64,000 nt of DNA from an uncultured Draconibacterium sp. (lineage in GTDB: Bacteria; Bacteroidota; Bacteroidia; Bacteroidales; Prolixibacteraceae): positions 315,001 to 379,000 of the forward strand of contig NZ_OY776411.1 in the NCBI RefSeq assembly GCF_963675585.1. The letters run 5' to 3'. Below, in pieces: positions 51,111 through 59,752 of the stretch; the first letter of the stretch is position 1; every line of letters begins with the position of its first letter. The notes under the pieces were generated by a model, which saw only the letters and a program-made list of their open reading frames with translations, was not told the DNA's origin and made no database searches. The translations under genes and the position numbers were made by a program.

Positions 51111-54100
51111 TTAAATTAATCCTTTATCCAAACAAATTTTCACTAAAAATGGCTCTAAATAACGCGACAAGCTGTACGCGCTATTTCCATTTATTTCAAT
51201 CATCCCGGAATTTAAAAGTCCATAAATTTTTTGTTCAGCCTCGTGCTCATTAATGGCAAGTATTCTGGCCAGCTTCGATAAATCAATGTATTTGTGTTGT
51301 ACAAATAATGCAATTAGTATCAGCCACTCATCATTCATATTTTCGAGTGGTTCCATATTTGGCAAAGTTGGTTTTTTAATGTAAACATTTTGCCCCTGCA
51401 CTTTTTCGATATTGGTTAACCAACTATTTATAGCTACCCCCGGATTACCTCCTGAAACCGAAAAATAAGAATTAAACAGAGTTGCTGTTTGTATTTTTGA
51501 AACCGACTCTTCCGACTTATTTTTATATACATAATTTAAGCCACTGGTTTTATGCCGACTCTGAATTAACTGCTGCAGTTTTCTTGCTTCAAAAGGCTTG
51601 CAGTTTATCACGTCCAACATGTCGGCTTCGAGCGAGAATAGTTTATTAATAATGTTATACGAATACTGATTGCAGTTTAAAACAAAGAATGTTTTTTTAC
51701 CAAAGGTTTGAATCAGTTGCACTATTTCATTTATTATTTTACTTCCATCGCTTGTTCGCTCCCACCACAGTTCCAAATCGTTAATAACAACTACACTTTC
51801 GTTTGGTAAACTTCTGAATATTTCAAACGAATCTCCTGTAATTCCAATCGATTTTTGCAAACACAATTCCCAATCTTTCATTTGAACAGATCCGGTTGTC
51901 GGCGCTACAATTGTAAAAACCCGGTCGCTTTTAAACAAATGTTTTGTGCTGTAGCGGGTTAATGCGGTTTTCCCACATCCATGATTTCCAATTATGGCAA
52001 TGGCACCACCATATCCGTTTTTATGTCGCACCACCGCATCTTTAATTCGCGCCAATTCTTTTTCCATTGGCACCCAGAAATCGTCGTTTATAAGCGATTT
52101 GCTGCTAAAAAGGGTACGATAAAAAACAGGTATTTGGGTCAGTACTTTCCCTTTTGGTTTTACCTTTTCTAAAATGTCAAGAATTTGAGCGACACTGGTA
52201 TTTGTATCTGTTTTCTTGTTCAATATTTGTTTGGCCTGAAGAATGCTATCGGTTGAACCATACAGAAGATTAACAATGGTATTGTTTATTGATTTTTGGA
52301 TTGCTTTAAGTCTTTTCACATAGCCCATGCTAAATTTCTTGCTCTTTTCATTACGTAAAAGCGAAGCAATTTTTTTGGCTGAATCGATTATGGAATGTGA
52401 ATAAAGCGGAGACATTGCATTTTTAACCAACTGTTCCGATTTGAACCGAATTCGGTTTATAACTGCGTTAAGTTTTTCCTGCTCACTATTCACTTGTTTT
52501 GAAAGCGAGTTTAAAAACTGGTTTAAATCTTTTTCTACCCACTCATTTTCGTTATGGTGCTCCAGCAAATTATCGGCTCTGAATTTTAAAAGACTGTTTG
52601 CCTCCCTGCATTCTATTCTGCTTTTTTTCACCTGAATATCTAACTGCTCCAATTCGCGGAAGAAAGGTTCGTATAACTCAGTATCGAAATAATATCGTGC
52701 AATTTTATAGGGTTCAACCAGCGCCGAATCTATTTGTTTCAATGTTTCTTCGCTTTGATTGTTGCTTTCCGCCACATTCGCAATTTCAATTTCTTGTGGC
52801 AGTCGTTGTAACAATTCTGAGGTTTTCAGAAACGTTTCCTGGAAAATAAACCGGAATTCGGTTGTGTCGTCAAACAAAACATTTTTTATCACCCCGGAAT
52901 GGTTTTCTCTCCAATTATTAATATTGGCTTGAACCTGAGAAATGGGGGACAACACCTTTTCTGACAGAATAGCATGAACTTTATCTACAAAATTCTGATT
53001 GATGTTATTGATTATTTTCTGTTCCGATAAAATGCGGCAATCAAGATAAAGTGAGTTATTCAACAGATCGACTTTCGATTTCCACTCTTCGGGGAAAATC
53101 TCAACCGCTTCAAGCGGAAGAACATGTTTTACTTTCAACTTTTTATTGATCTCCACCCGAAGATTATCTTGCAATAAATCTTTTCCAATTTCAATGGATT
53201 GATTTCGCACACAGTGCAACAAACCTGATTTACAAGCTTCCATTTGCTGTTGTAAAACCCGGGCGAGCTCAGTAAAATCTTGAAGAATTTGTTCTCGGCG
53301 GCCAAGTATATCCATTTGAGCAGCTGAGTCGCCTTTTAAACGCGATTCGTAACTATCGTTTATTTGAATGATTACATTTTTTAATACCGAATACAAAACC
53401 AGGCTTTGTTGCTCAAACGATTGAAGGTATTTAAGTACCTCCGACATTAATTTAACCTGAAGAGAAACGGATAAAAGCCTACGATAATCTACCTCGACAT
53501 TTTTTTCCTTTTTTGCTTTCGTTATCGTATTTACCAGGATTGTTTCGGGTGTTTCGTGCAAATAATTTCCAATTTTGGTGAGCAATACCGAAATGCCGGT
53601 GGTTAATAGCTGGTTTATCTCAACAGTAATTTTTTCTCCCTCGGTTTCAATATAACTGGTGCTAAAAACTAAAAAAGACTGATGCAGTTTAGAAAAGCTT
53701 TTTTGCAACTGAATGCCTTTTTGTGTAGATAAGGCTTTTTCAATGTTTCTGTTATTTACTTCAAAATATTCTTTAAGTTGATGAACCAACCGCAGTTGAT
53801 TTGATATGGCTTCGTGAAAAGTTTTTTCATAAAAGCTATTTGTAAAGTGCAATACATCCTCATCAAACTTATGAATTCGGGTGTTAATTATTTTGTTCCC
53901 AAGAACCGGAATCGGCAATAATTCTGCAGCCAAAACATCGGGCAAATCAATTTTTGAACGACGTACGGTACTTCCTAAAATATTTATTTCCTCAAATTCG
54001 TTTGAAGGACTTAATACAAGAATACTGGATGGCAAATCTGAAATTTCGCTGACAGTTTTAATATATTGTTCGGTGTAAGAAGCTGTTTTTGGCGAAATCC

Positions 54101-56132
54101 CAAGGATTATAAGATCGGCATTAAGCGATTCAGTGTTAATTATCATTTCCTTGCTTCGCGTACCAAAATCGTCGCTAATTATTTTTACTTCAGCGTCAAT
54201 TCGCTTTTCTTCAAGTAGTGCAAGTGTATTTTTGTATAATTTATCGGTTAATTTATTGTCGTTGTTAATTACCAGTATCCGAATGCTTGCATCTCTCCAG
54301 TCGGCATCAGAAAGAACAAAACGCATTAAGTTTAAGGCAAAACTTAACAACCTGCCCTCTCCATTCCACCAGATATCAATACGTTCCTTTTTCCCGAAAC
54401 CGTTTTGTTTGTCGTAATCAAGGAAAACGGCATTGAGGTTTTTCTTTTTAACATGTGTAAGAATATTCGCCAAGACACCCGCGGAGTTTGTATCGCGGCT
54501 CCACCCCATCATTATGGTATTTGGTTCAAAGCCACTAAAACCATACACATTTGTAACGTTTTTTATTCCGTTTTCGATGGTGTCGCATACAAACTGCCGC
54601 TTAAAAAAATTCGCGCCCGTGCCTTTCAATTGAACTTTTGGAATTGGTTTTGGCTGAATGTATTCATTAGAATTTAGAACGAGTTCGAAATCGGTTAAGG
54701 CTCCCAATTTCCCCGACATGGAAATACCCAATTCGACTAAATGGGGTCTGGCCTGCTCACCGCCGCTAAAAAGTACAATATTAGGTCTCCAGTTTCGTGT
54801 ATTGGTTTTTTCGGCCGACAATTTTAACAGGGCCCGTTTTGCCAGATTTGTCCAGAAACTGCTCCAGGCATCACCGCTTTCCAGTACCAGTTCTTTCCGA
54901 CTGAGATAAAAAAACAGAATTCCCAAAACAACAACAGCACCGGCCAGTGCTATAAAATCAAGTAATATCATTACAATAAATGCCGATACTGCTCCTAAAA
55001 TGCTAACAAATTTTGGAATTTTAAATGCCGGACGAAAGTCTGAACTCGACCAGCTTTCAATAGCTGAAGCCAGATTAAGGAAGGCATAAGTTGTAATAAA
55101 GAACATGGAAACAATTCGGGCAATCACATCTAGCTCTCCAATTAGAATACCGGCTTCGGCAATCACAAAAGCCAATAATAAGGCATTTCGTGGCTCATTG
55201 GTTTTTCCGGTGCCTTTGGCAAATACTTTTGGCGCAATTTTATCCATTGCAATGGCTTGTAAAATACGTGGTGCGCCCAAAATACTACCCAATGCCGACG
55301 ATAAGGTTGCTCCCCAAATGCCAATAATAACCAAGGCCGGAACCAAGGAAATTTTAAACAAAATCTGACTATCGTTTCGAAGCGCCTCGGCATCAACAGT
55401 AAACGCATAAAAAAGGGCTAAGCCAAGATAAACTACAAAGCCAACTCCAACAGCTGCCATGGCGCCAACGGGCAACGATTTTTTAGGGTTTTCCAAATCG
55501 CCCGACATAGACACACCAGCTTCGAAACCGGTAACTGCAGGAAAGAAAATACCAAACAAGAGCATAAACGGTGCAGCATCGGCTAAGGGTTTTAGATGTA
55601 TTTCGGTAGGAGCAAACTCGTGCTTGCCCAAAAATATCGACAACAGTGACAATACGATGGCTGCCATTATAAAATACTGCGATTTTATAGCCAGAGAAGT
55701 ACTGATAAATGTTACTGTGGTTACAACAATTAAAATAATTGTTCCTGTAAGTCGTACTGAATTTATGGAAGTATCGAGGTTCCAATAGCTTAAAAAACTT
55801 TCAGCAAAACCAATCAAGTACAAACTCACACTAAACGACAAGCCAACAAACAGCGCTAGCCCAAGTGTACCACCAATGGGCAAACCAAGGCTTCGCGAAA
55901 TCATAAAATAGGTTCCACCTGTTTTTACTGTTTTATCGGTTGACAACGAGGCCACACTTAAACTGGTTGTAATGGAAATAATGTGTGCAATTACTATAAT
56001 TCCAATTGTATTTATTAAGCCGGCCTGACCAATAATGGTAGGAAAGCGCAAATACATAATAACACCAAGTATTGTTAGAATAGAAGGTGTAAATACTCCA
56101 CTAAAAGTTCCAAATTTTTTAATCTTAGCCAT
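51111..56132 (-). CDS. Giant SLC12-like transporter fused to a helical region, P-loop NTPase and winged-helix-like C-terminus
   Basis: A 1673-residue protein. Residues ~10-430 are a 12-helix SLC12-like transporter (GVIMYLRFPTIIGQAGL, GGTYFMISRSLGLPIGG, SSALGSILGAPRILQA). Residues ~450-730 look like the SLC12 cytosolic domain (RPNIVLFSGGEQARP, IDIWWNGEG, DLIILGISPK). Residues ~780-1350 are long polar helices with coiled-coil character. A P-loop domain follows: Walker A GNHGCGKT (1382-1389) and Walker B VVVIND (D1452). The last ~85 residues (LILIALFVQHKYIDLSKLAR, KIYGLLNSGMIEI) resemble a winged helix. I know no named family with this order. Cotranscribed with the MscS-like gene; own -7 box upstream. 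The frame is intact. Confidence 0.8.
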   Translation of the reverse strand: MAKIKKFGTFSGVFTPSILTILGVIMYLRFPTIIGQAGLINTIGIIVIAHIISITTSLSVASLSTDKTVKTGGTYFMISRSLGLPIGGTLGLALFVGLSFSVSLYLIGFAESFLSYWNLDTSINSVRLTGTIILIVVTTVTFISTSLAIKSQYFIMAAIVLSLLSIFLGKHEFAPTEIHLKPLADAAPFMLLFGIFFPAVTGFEAGVSMSGDLENPKKSLPVGAMAAVGVGFVVYLGLALFYAFTVDAEALRNDSQILFKISLVPALVIIGIWGATLSSALGSILGAPRILQAIAMDKIAPKVFAKGTGKTNEPRNALLLAFVIAEAGILIGELDVIARIVSMFFITTYAFLNLASAIESWSSSDFRPAFKIPKFVSILGAVSAFIVMILLDFIALAGAVVVLGILFFYLSRKELVLESGDAWSSFWTNLAKRALLKLSAEKTNTRNWRPNIVLFSGGEQARPHLVELGISMSGKLGALTDFELVLNSNEYIQPKPIPKVQLKGTGANFFKRQFVCDTIENGIKNVTNVYGFSGFEPNTIMMGWSRDTNSAGVLANILTHVKKKNLNAVFLDYDKQNGFGKKERIDIWWNGEGRLLSFALNLMRFVLSDADWRDASIRILVINNDNKLTDKLYKNTLALLEEKRIDAEVKIISDDFGTRSKEMIINTESLNADLIILGISPKTASYTEQYIKTVSEISDLPSSILVLSPSNEFEEINILGSTVRRSKIDLPDVLAAELLPIPVLGNKIINTRIHKFDEDVLHFTNSFYEKTFHEAISNQLRLVHQLKEYFEVNNRNIEKALSTQKGIQLQKSFSKLHQSFLVFSTSYIETEGEKITVEINQLLTTGISVLLTKIGNYLHETPETILVNTITKAKKEKNVEVDYRRLLSVSLQVKLMSEVLKYLQSFEQQSLVLYSVLKNVIIQINDSYESRLKGDSAAQMDILGRREQILQDFTELARVLQQQMEACKSGLLHCVRNQSIEIGKDLLQDNLRVEINKKLKVKHVLPLEAVEIFPEEWKSKVDLLNNSLYLDCRILSEQKIINNINQNFVDKVHAILSEKVLSPISQVQANINNWRENHSGVIKNVLFDDTTEFRFIFQETFLKTSELLQRLPQEIEIANVAESNNQSEETLKQIDSALVEPYKIARYYFDTELYEPFFRELEQLDIQVKKSRIECREANSLLKFRADNLLEHHNENEWVEKDLNQFLNSLSKQVNSEQEKLNAVINRIRFKSEQLVKNAMSPLYSHSIIDSAKKIASLLRNEKSKKFSMGYVKRLKAIQKSINNTIVNLLYGSTDSILQAKQILNKKTDTNTSVAQILDILEKVKPKGKVLTQIPVFYRTLFSSKSLINDDFWVPMEKELARIKDAVVRHKNGYGGAIAIIGNHGCGKTALTRYSTKHLFKSDRVFTIVAPTTGSVQMKDWELCLQKSIGITGDSFEIFRSLPNESVVVINDLELWWERTSDGSKIINEIVQLIQTFGKKTFFVLNCNQYSYNIINKLFSLEADMLDVINCKPFEARKLQQLIQSRHKTSGLNYVYKNKSEESVSKIQTATLFNSYFSVSGGNPGVAINSWLTNIEKVQGQNVYIKKPTLPNMEPLENMNDEWLILIALFVQHKYIDLSKLARILAINEHEAEQKIYGLLNSGMIEINGNSAYSLSRYLEPFLVKICLDKGLI

Positions 56133-56194
56133 TTTCGAAAGTGAATTTTAAACCATTTTTACAATCCAACTTCCGAGCGAACTGCATCCAATTC

Positions 56195-56202
56195 CAAAGC
56201 TA
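56195..56202 (-). promoter_or_regulatory. -7 box of the giant transporter/MscS operon
   Basis: On the minus strand TAGCTTTG matches TAnnTTTG, 62 bases upstream of the ATG at 56132. No TTG at the proper -33 distance. Confidence 0.45.
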
Positions 56203-56379
56203 CAAAACATGGTTTTTGCCTTTTCTCAGGTACGCTTTTCACACGAAATAAAAACAATGAAAGTTTATGATTTTTAAGTTCTCCTGCAATAGTTGAAGCA
56301 AATACTTTTATTATGAAAATCATTTTCCCCACACAAACATACAGTCCTGACTTACAATATTTAAGACATTAATCTAACC

Positions 56380-56940
56380 CTAAAAATTAGAAATATCTTC
56401 AGGCCGGTTTAAATTTCTAAATAAATCGGGGTGTTTTTCTATCCAGCTTTGTGCATCTATCTTTTTTGTATTTAGCGAAGTAATCAGGTTTTGCATTCTA
56501 TAATCACCTGTTCTTATTTTTTCCTCAAAGGCAGGCAGGCATTTTTTATTGTACAAAGCAATTAATGGTTCAGTTCCTTTGCTTCCGTAAGGTACAATGG
56601 TATCAACATCTTCAATAGCTGCCATTAAATAAGATACAAAATCAGCTTCAACAAAAGCCGAATCAACACTAATTATAAAATTCCATTCGCTTTCCGATTT
56701 TTTTAAGCAAGAATATATTCCTCCTATCGGGCCACAGTTTTTAAACTCATCGGGGACAAGCGGGAAGCCAAATTGTTGGTGCGCTTTATTGTTCGAACTT
56801 ATAATAATTGTATCGCACAGCTTTTTACAAAGCGAAACCGACCGTTCGAGTAGGGAAATCCCATCCAGTTGTAACAGAGCCTTATCGGTTCCCATGCGTT
56901 TACTTTTACCGCCGGCTAAAATAATTGCTGTGATTTGCAT
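56380..56940 (-). CDS. mobA: Molybdenum cofactor guanylyltransferase
   Basis: A 186-residue GT-A-like nucleotidyltransferase that adds GMP to Mo-molybdopterin to form the MGD cofactor. Motifs are AIILAGGKSKRMGTDKALL at the N-terminus, GPIGGIYSCL, the metal-binding FIISVDSAFVE (usual form has CDMPF, here VDSAF, with the Asp kept) and a late TEPLIALY. It is slightly short but complete. It would serve the bis-MGD enzyme at 40817-43072. A perfect 9-bp inverted repeat lies just upstream of the ATG. Confidence 0.9.
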   Translation of the reverse strand: MQITAIILAGGKSKRMGTDKALLQLDGISLLERSVSLCKKLCDTIIISSNNKAHQQFGFPLVPDEFKNCGPIGGIYSCLKKSESEWNFIISVDSAFVEADFVSYLMAAIEDVDTIVPYGSKGTEPLIALYNKKCLPAFEEKIRTGDYRMQNLITSLNTKKIDAQSWIEKHPDLFRNLNRPEDISNF

Positions 56941-56945
56941 CTTGT

Positions 56946-56970
56946 AAATGTAAGAAAACAGCTTACATTT
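56946..56970. promoter_or_regulatory. 9-bp perfect inverted repeat upstream of mobA
   Basis: AAATGTAAG (56946-56954) and CTTACATTT (56962-56970) are exact reverse complements with a 7-base centre, starting 5 bases before the mobA ATG (56940, minus strand). It may be an operator or a leader hairpin that affects mobA translation. Confidence 0.5.
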
Positions 56971-57220
56971 TGCATTCCAGCCTCAAACAAAAAATCAATT
57001 TAATCGGTCTCAAAAATCTCGTTTCAAAAAAAAATTACTGTGTGATAAAAAAATATTTACTGCCATTAATGGTTTCAAAATTTCCATTTTCTACTGTTTT
57101 TAGTCGAATAAGATGAAATATTCAAAAAAAATATAAAAAACAAAACGCACTCAGTCTTCTGTTTTTGTGACACTTACACAAATTCCACTAAAATATTTCA
57201 AAAAAAATATCTAATATGTA

Positions 57221-57252
57221 TTGCATAGTACCATTTTTTATACATATATTTG
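57221..57252 (+). promoter_or_regulatory. Promoter of the repeat protein/PadR/PspC operon
   Basis: TTG (57221-57223) and TATATTTG (57245-57252) are 21 bases apart, matching the Bacteroidota consensus. The leader to the ATG at 57397 would be about 138 bases. Confidence 0.65.
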
Positions 57253-57262
57253 TTTAGCATTT

Positions 57263-57281
57263 TACTATTTAAAATATAGTA
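57263..57281. promoter_or_regulatory. Dyad at the transcription start, candidate PadR operator
   Basis: TACTAT (57263-57268) and ATAGTA (57276-57281) form a perfect 6-bp dyad with a 7-base centre, just after the -7 box. A repressor bound here would block initiation. The downstream PadR-family gene is the natural candidate, though the sequence is not the classical ATGT-N8-ACAT. Confidence 0.45.
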
Positions 57282-57383
57282 GCAGTTTAAAAAAAGTTCT
57301 ATACAAAGTGTAACGATTAAAAAAACTTAGCGTCTTAACAGTGAAAAGCAAAACAAAACAATTTTATAAAACAAAAACAAAGC

Positions 57384-57389
57384 AGGAGG
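57384..57389 (+). promoter_or_regulatory. Unusually strong Shine-Dalgarno site
   Basis: AGGAGG lies 7 bases before the ATG at 57397. Other start codons in this window mostly lack such a site, so this gene appears set for high translation. Confidence 0.75.
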
Positions 57390-57396
57390 ATAAGTC

Positions 57397-57900
57397 ATGA
57401 AAACAAAAAACAATGTTCAGCAAACAATTTTAAAATCAATGGCAGTAGTATTTAGTGTGGCTTTAATTAGCTTAACTGTAAATGCCCAGGATTTTTGGCA
57501 ATCAATTTATGAAAACAACGGATTCAAAGACATCGCAATGGCAATGGTTGATGTAAACACTGAAAACACTGTTGAATCGACCAACACAGACATGTTTTCG
57601 TACTACACAGAAGAAACTGAAGAATCTCTGGAAATTGAAAACTGGATGATGGATGAAAACAGTTTTGGAACATTCGTAACAATGGAAACTGAAAATGAAA
57701 GGCCGCTTGAATTAGAAGGCTGGATGACCAACGACAGCTACTTTAATAACGCATCTGAAATGTTTATTGAAGAAACTGAAAACGAACTGGAGATTGAAGA
57801 CTGGATGCTTAACGAGAATTCATTTAAAGCGTCCGGGGAAGTTGAGTCAGCATTAGAACTGGAAAGCTGGATGCTATCCGAAAATATCTGGAAAGTATAA
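57397..57900 (+). CDS. Secreted acidic protein with four LE-x-E-x-WM repeats
   Basis: A 167-residue protein I cannot assign to a family. A signal peptide (MAVVFSVALISLTVNAQ) is followed by an acidic mature part with four repeats at 23-26 residue spacing: SLEIENWMMDENSF, PLELEGWMTNDSYF, ELEIEDWMLNENSF and ALELESWMLSENIW. Each would form an amphipathic segment with a conserved Trp-Met. It has a consensus promoter, a start-site dyad and a strong Shine-Dalgarno site. PadR and PspC genes follow within 60 bases each, so it may be an envelope-stress effector or sensor. No cysteines. Function is unknown. Confidence 0.8.
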   Translation: MKTKNNVQQTILKSMAVVFSVALISLTVNAQDFWQSIYENNGFKDIAMAMVDVNTENTVESTNTDMFSYYTEETEESLEIENWMMDENSFGTFVTMETENERPLELEGWMTNDSYFNNASEMFIEETENELEIEDWMLNENSFKASGEVESALELESWMLSENIWKV

Positions 57901-57955
57901 TACAGATGTGCCAGAGATGGAAACCAAGATTTGATAACCTTTAAAAAGAATTGCC

Positions 57956-58288
57956 ATGAAAGTAGAAAACGCAAAAGCACAAATGAGGAAAGGAGTTCTT
58001 GAGTACTGTATTCTAATCGTTTTAAGCGAAAAGCCTCTTTATGCAATCAACATAATTGAAGGACTGAAAAAAGCCAAAATGATTGTGGTTGAAGGCACTC
58101 TGTATCCGCTTCTAACTCGTTTAAAAAATGCCGGATTACTTGCCTATCGCTGGGAAGAATCAAACCAGGGGCCACCACGTAAGTATTATGAGCTAACCGA
58201 TGAAGGCAAAAAGTTTTTAAAAGAGCTTGAAAACTCGTGGAGCGAATTAGTAGTTGCGGTTGAACAGGTAAAAACAAACCGGGCATAA
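57956..58288 (+). CDS. PadR-family transcriptional regulator
   Basis: A 110-residue small winged-helix protein. The start MRKGVLEYCILIVLSEKPLY then AINIIEGL, the recognition part VEGTLYPLLTRLKNAGLL, and the wing region YRWEESNQGPPRKYYELTDEG are hallmarks of PadR. The C-terminal helix for dimerisation is short. It is 55 bases after the repeat-protein gene and 43 bases before the PspC gene. It probably controls this operon through the dyad at 57263-57281. Pairs of small PadR and PspC genes are common in Bacteroidota. Confidence 0.93.
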   Translation: MKVENAKAQMRKGVLEYCILIVLSEKPLYAINIIEGLKKAKMIVVEGTLYPLLTRLKNAGLLAYRWEESNQGPPRKYYELTDEGKKFLKELENSWSELVVAVEQVKTNRA

Positions 58289-58331
58289 TAGTTAAACAGA
58301 AAGAGTATTTGAAATATTAAGAATAAACAAA

Positions 58332-58970
58332 ATGAAAAAGACATTCACCATAAACATCAGCGGAAGCGTATTTCACATAGAAGAAGATGCGTACGAAGTA
58401 CTTCAGAAATACATGAGCAATTTAAAACACCACTTTGGAAACACTGAGGAAGGCAAAGAAATTACTGCCGATATAGAAGCACGAATTGCCGAACTTTTCC
58501 TGGAGAAATCAAGCGAAACCAAAAATGTAGTAACCCTGGATTGGGTAAACGAAGTGGTTGAAACAATGGGAACATTCGATGACAACATGGATGAAGAAAG
58601 CGATTCGAACCGGGCCCAGGAACAAACAAAACGCAAAAAGAGATTGTATCGCGATCCGGAGCAGAGCGTTTTAGGTGGCGTTTGCAGCGGATTGGCAGCC
58701 TACTTTAACATGGATATTGCCATTGTACGGATATTAGTGGTTCTCTTGTTTTTTGTTACTTCGGGAGGAGCTTTGCTGGCTTACGTTATTCTTTGGATAG
58801 CGGTACCAAAAGCACTCAATACAGCCCAACGATTAGAAATGAGGGGCGAAGAAGTTACCGTAAAAAATATAGAGAAGTTTATTAAAGACGAAGTAAATTC
58901 GGTAAAAGAAAGCTACAACAAGTTTCGTAAATCAGGATTTTTCTCTAAAAAACAAAAGAATCCATCTTAA
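58332..58970 (+). CDS. PspC-domain protein
   Basis: A 212-residue protein with a cytosolic N-terminal domain (KKTFTINISGSVFHIEEDAY, EITADIEARIAELFLE), a Lys-rich link, and a PspC domain at ~115-170 (RDPEQSVLGGVCSGLAAYF then a helix RILVVLLFFVTSGGALLAYV). The C-terminal ~40 residues are helical and charged. PspC domains take part in envelope-stress responses. The N-terminal module is usual in Bacteroidota PspC proteins with PadR partners. A strong terminator at 59045 ends the operon. Confidence 0.92.
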   Translation: MKKTFTINISGSVFHIEEDAYEVLQKYMSNLKHHFGNTEEGKEITADIEARIAELFLEKSSETKNVVTLDWVNEVVETMGTFDDNMDEESDSNRAQEQTKRKKRLYRDPEQSVLGGVCSGLAAYFNMDIAIVRILVVLLFFVTSGGALLAYVILWIAVPKALNTAQRLEMRGEEVTVKNIEKFIKDEVNSVKESYNKFRKSGFFSKKQKNPS

Positions 58971-59044
58971 GCAGAAATCCTCCTCCTAATGTTTTGATTT
59001 CTTGCTTAATTTCGGAATATGATATAAAAAACAATTCCAACACA

Positions 59045-59077
59045 GAGGCCTCGCATATTGCCGAGGCTTCTTTTGTT
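59045..59077 (+). terminator. Intrinsic terminator after the PspC gene
   Basis: GAGGCCTCG (59045-59053) pairs with CGAGGCTTC (59062-59070), a 9-bp stem with one G-T pair and an 8-base loop, followed by TTTTGTT. It lies 75 bases after the PspC stop codon, before the convergent receiver gene. Confidence 0.8.
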
Positions 59078-59107
59078 ATACACTATTCTTTTAAAAAAAA
59101 GGAAAAG

Positions 59108-59476
59108 TTACACTCCAAAATAGCTGTGTATTTTTTCGATTAAATTTACTTTAGAAACAGGTTTTGAAACGTAGGCATCAAAGCCGTTTGCCTTTGCTTT
59201 GCTCTGTTCGGTTTCCACCGAAAAAGCTGAGAGCGCTATAATTTTAACTTCGGTATTTGTTTTACGAATTTGTTCTGTTGCTTCGTATCCGTCCATTCCC
59301 GGCATTTTTAAATCCATCAAAATCAAATCAATATCAGGATTTTCGTTAAACAGTTTTATGGCTTCAATACCATCAGCGGCCATTAACAACTCACTTGAAA
59401 CATCTTTTAATATGTAGGAAAAGAGTTTTCGATTTATTTGATCGTCTTCCGCAACAAGAATTTTAATTTTGCCCAT
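59108..59476 (-). CDS. Stand-alone response regulator receiver protein
   Basis: A 122-residue CheY-like protein: acid pocket E10-D11-D12, phospho-acceptor D55 in LILMDLKMPGMDG, Thr/Ser switch in IIALSAF and the conserved Lys in YVSKPVSK. There is no output domain, so it must act by protein contact, for example with a hybrid histidine kinase. No kinase gene is adjacent. The 276-base spacer beyond its start shows no other gene. Confidence 0.92.
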   Translation of the reverse strand: MGKIKILVAEDDQINRKLFSYILKDVSSELLMAADGIEAIKLFNENPDIDLILMDLKMPGMDGYEATEQIRKTNTEVKIIALSAFSVETEQSKAKANGFDAYVSKPVSKVNLIEKIHSYFGV

Positions 59477-59719
59477 AGTTCGGTATCCAGAAATTGGTTT
59501 TGCACTATCTTTGTAAAAAGGTTTATTGTCGTTCGAAGATAAGGAATTTCAAACTAATTCAACTTCCGTTTTCATTTTTCTAAACAATGTTCTGTTTTTT
59601 CGCCAAATAAATTAACAAAACGTTGGTCTCATTCCTGGTAAATTTGATTCAATAAGTCCGCATAAAAAGTATTTTTTCACAACGCCGGAAATTAAATTTA
59701 ATGCGTACGTGGATTTAAT

Positions 59720-59727
59720 TATTTTTG
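59720..59727 (+). promoter_or_regulatory. -7 box of the 2-hydroxyacid dehydrogenase gene
   Basis: TATTTTTG matches TAnnTTTG and ends 25 bases before the ATG at 59753. Confidence 0.45.
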
Positions 59728-59752
59728 AGATCTAATACAAAAAAGAAATAAG

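Larger units (their letters stand above)
56941..57396. other. 456-base AT-rich divergent regulatory region, no gene seen
   Basis: No credible open frame. The mobA-proximal end has a 9-bp inverted repeat (56946-56970). The middle has a near-exact direct repeat, ATATTCAAAAAAAATAT at 57118-57134 and ATATTTCAAAAAAAATAT at 57193-57210. The right part has a full promoter (57221-57252), a dyad at its start site and a long leader that ends in a strong Shine-Dalgarno site. Confidence 0.6.

Noticed and set aside
56225-56370. Short frames between the giant gene and mobA (about 16-22 codons)
   Set aside because: They are too short, lack initiation signals and resemble no known peptide.
59506-59513. TATCTTTG on the plus strand upstream of the receiver gene
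   Set aside because: It matches a -7 box, but no plus-strand gene follows for 240 bases and no hairpin RNA is evident; likely chance in AT-rich DNA.
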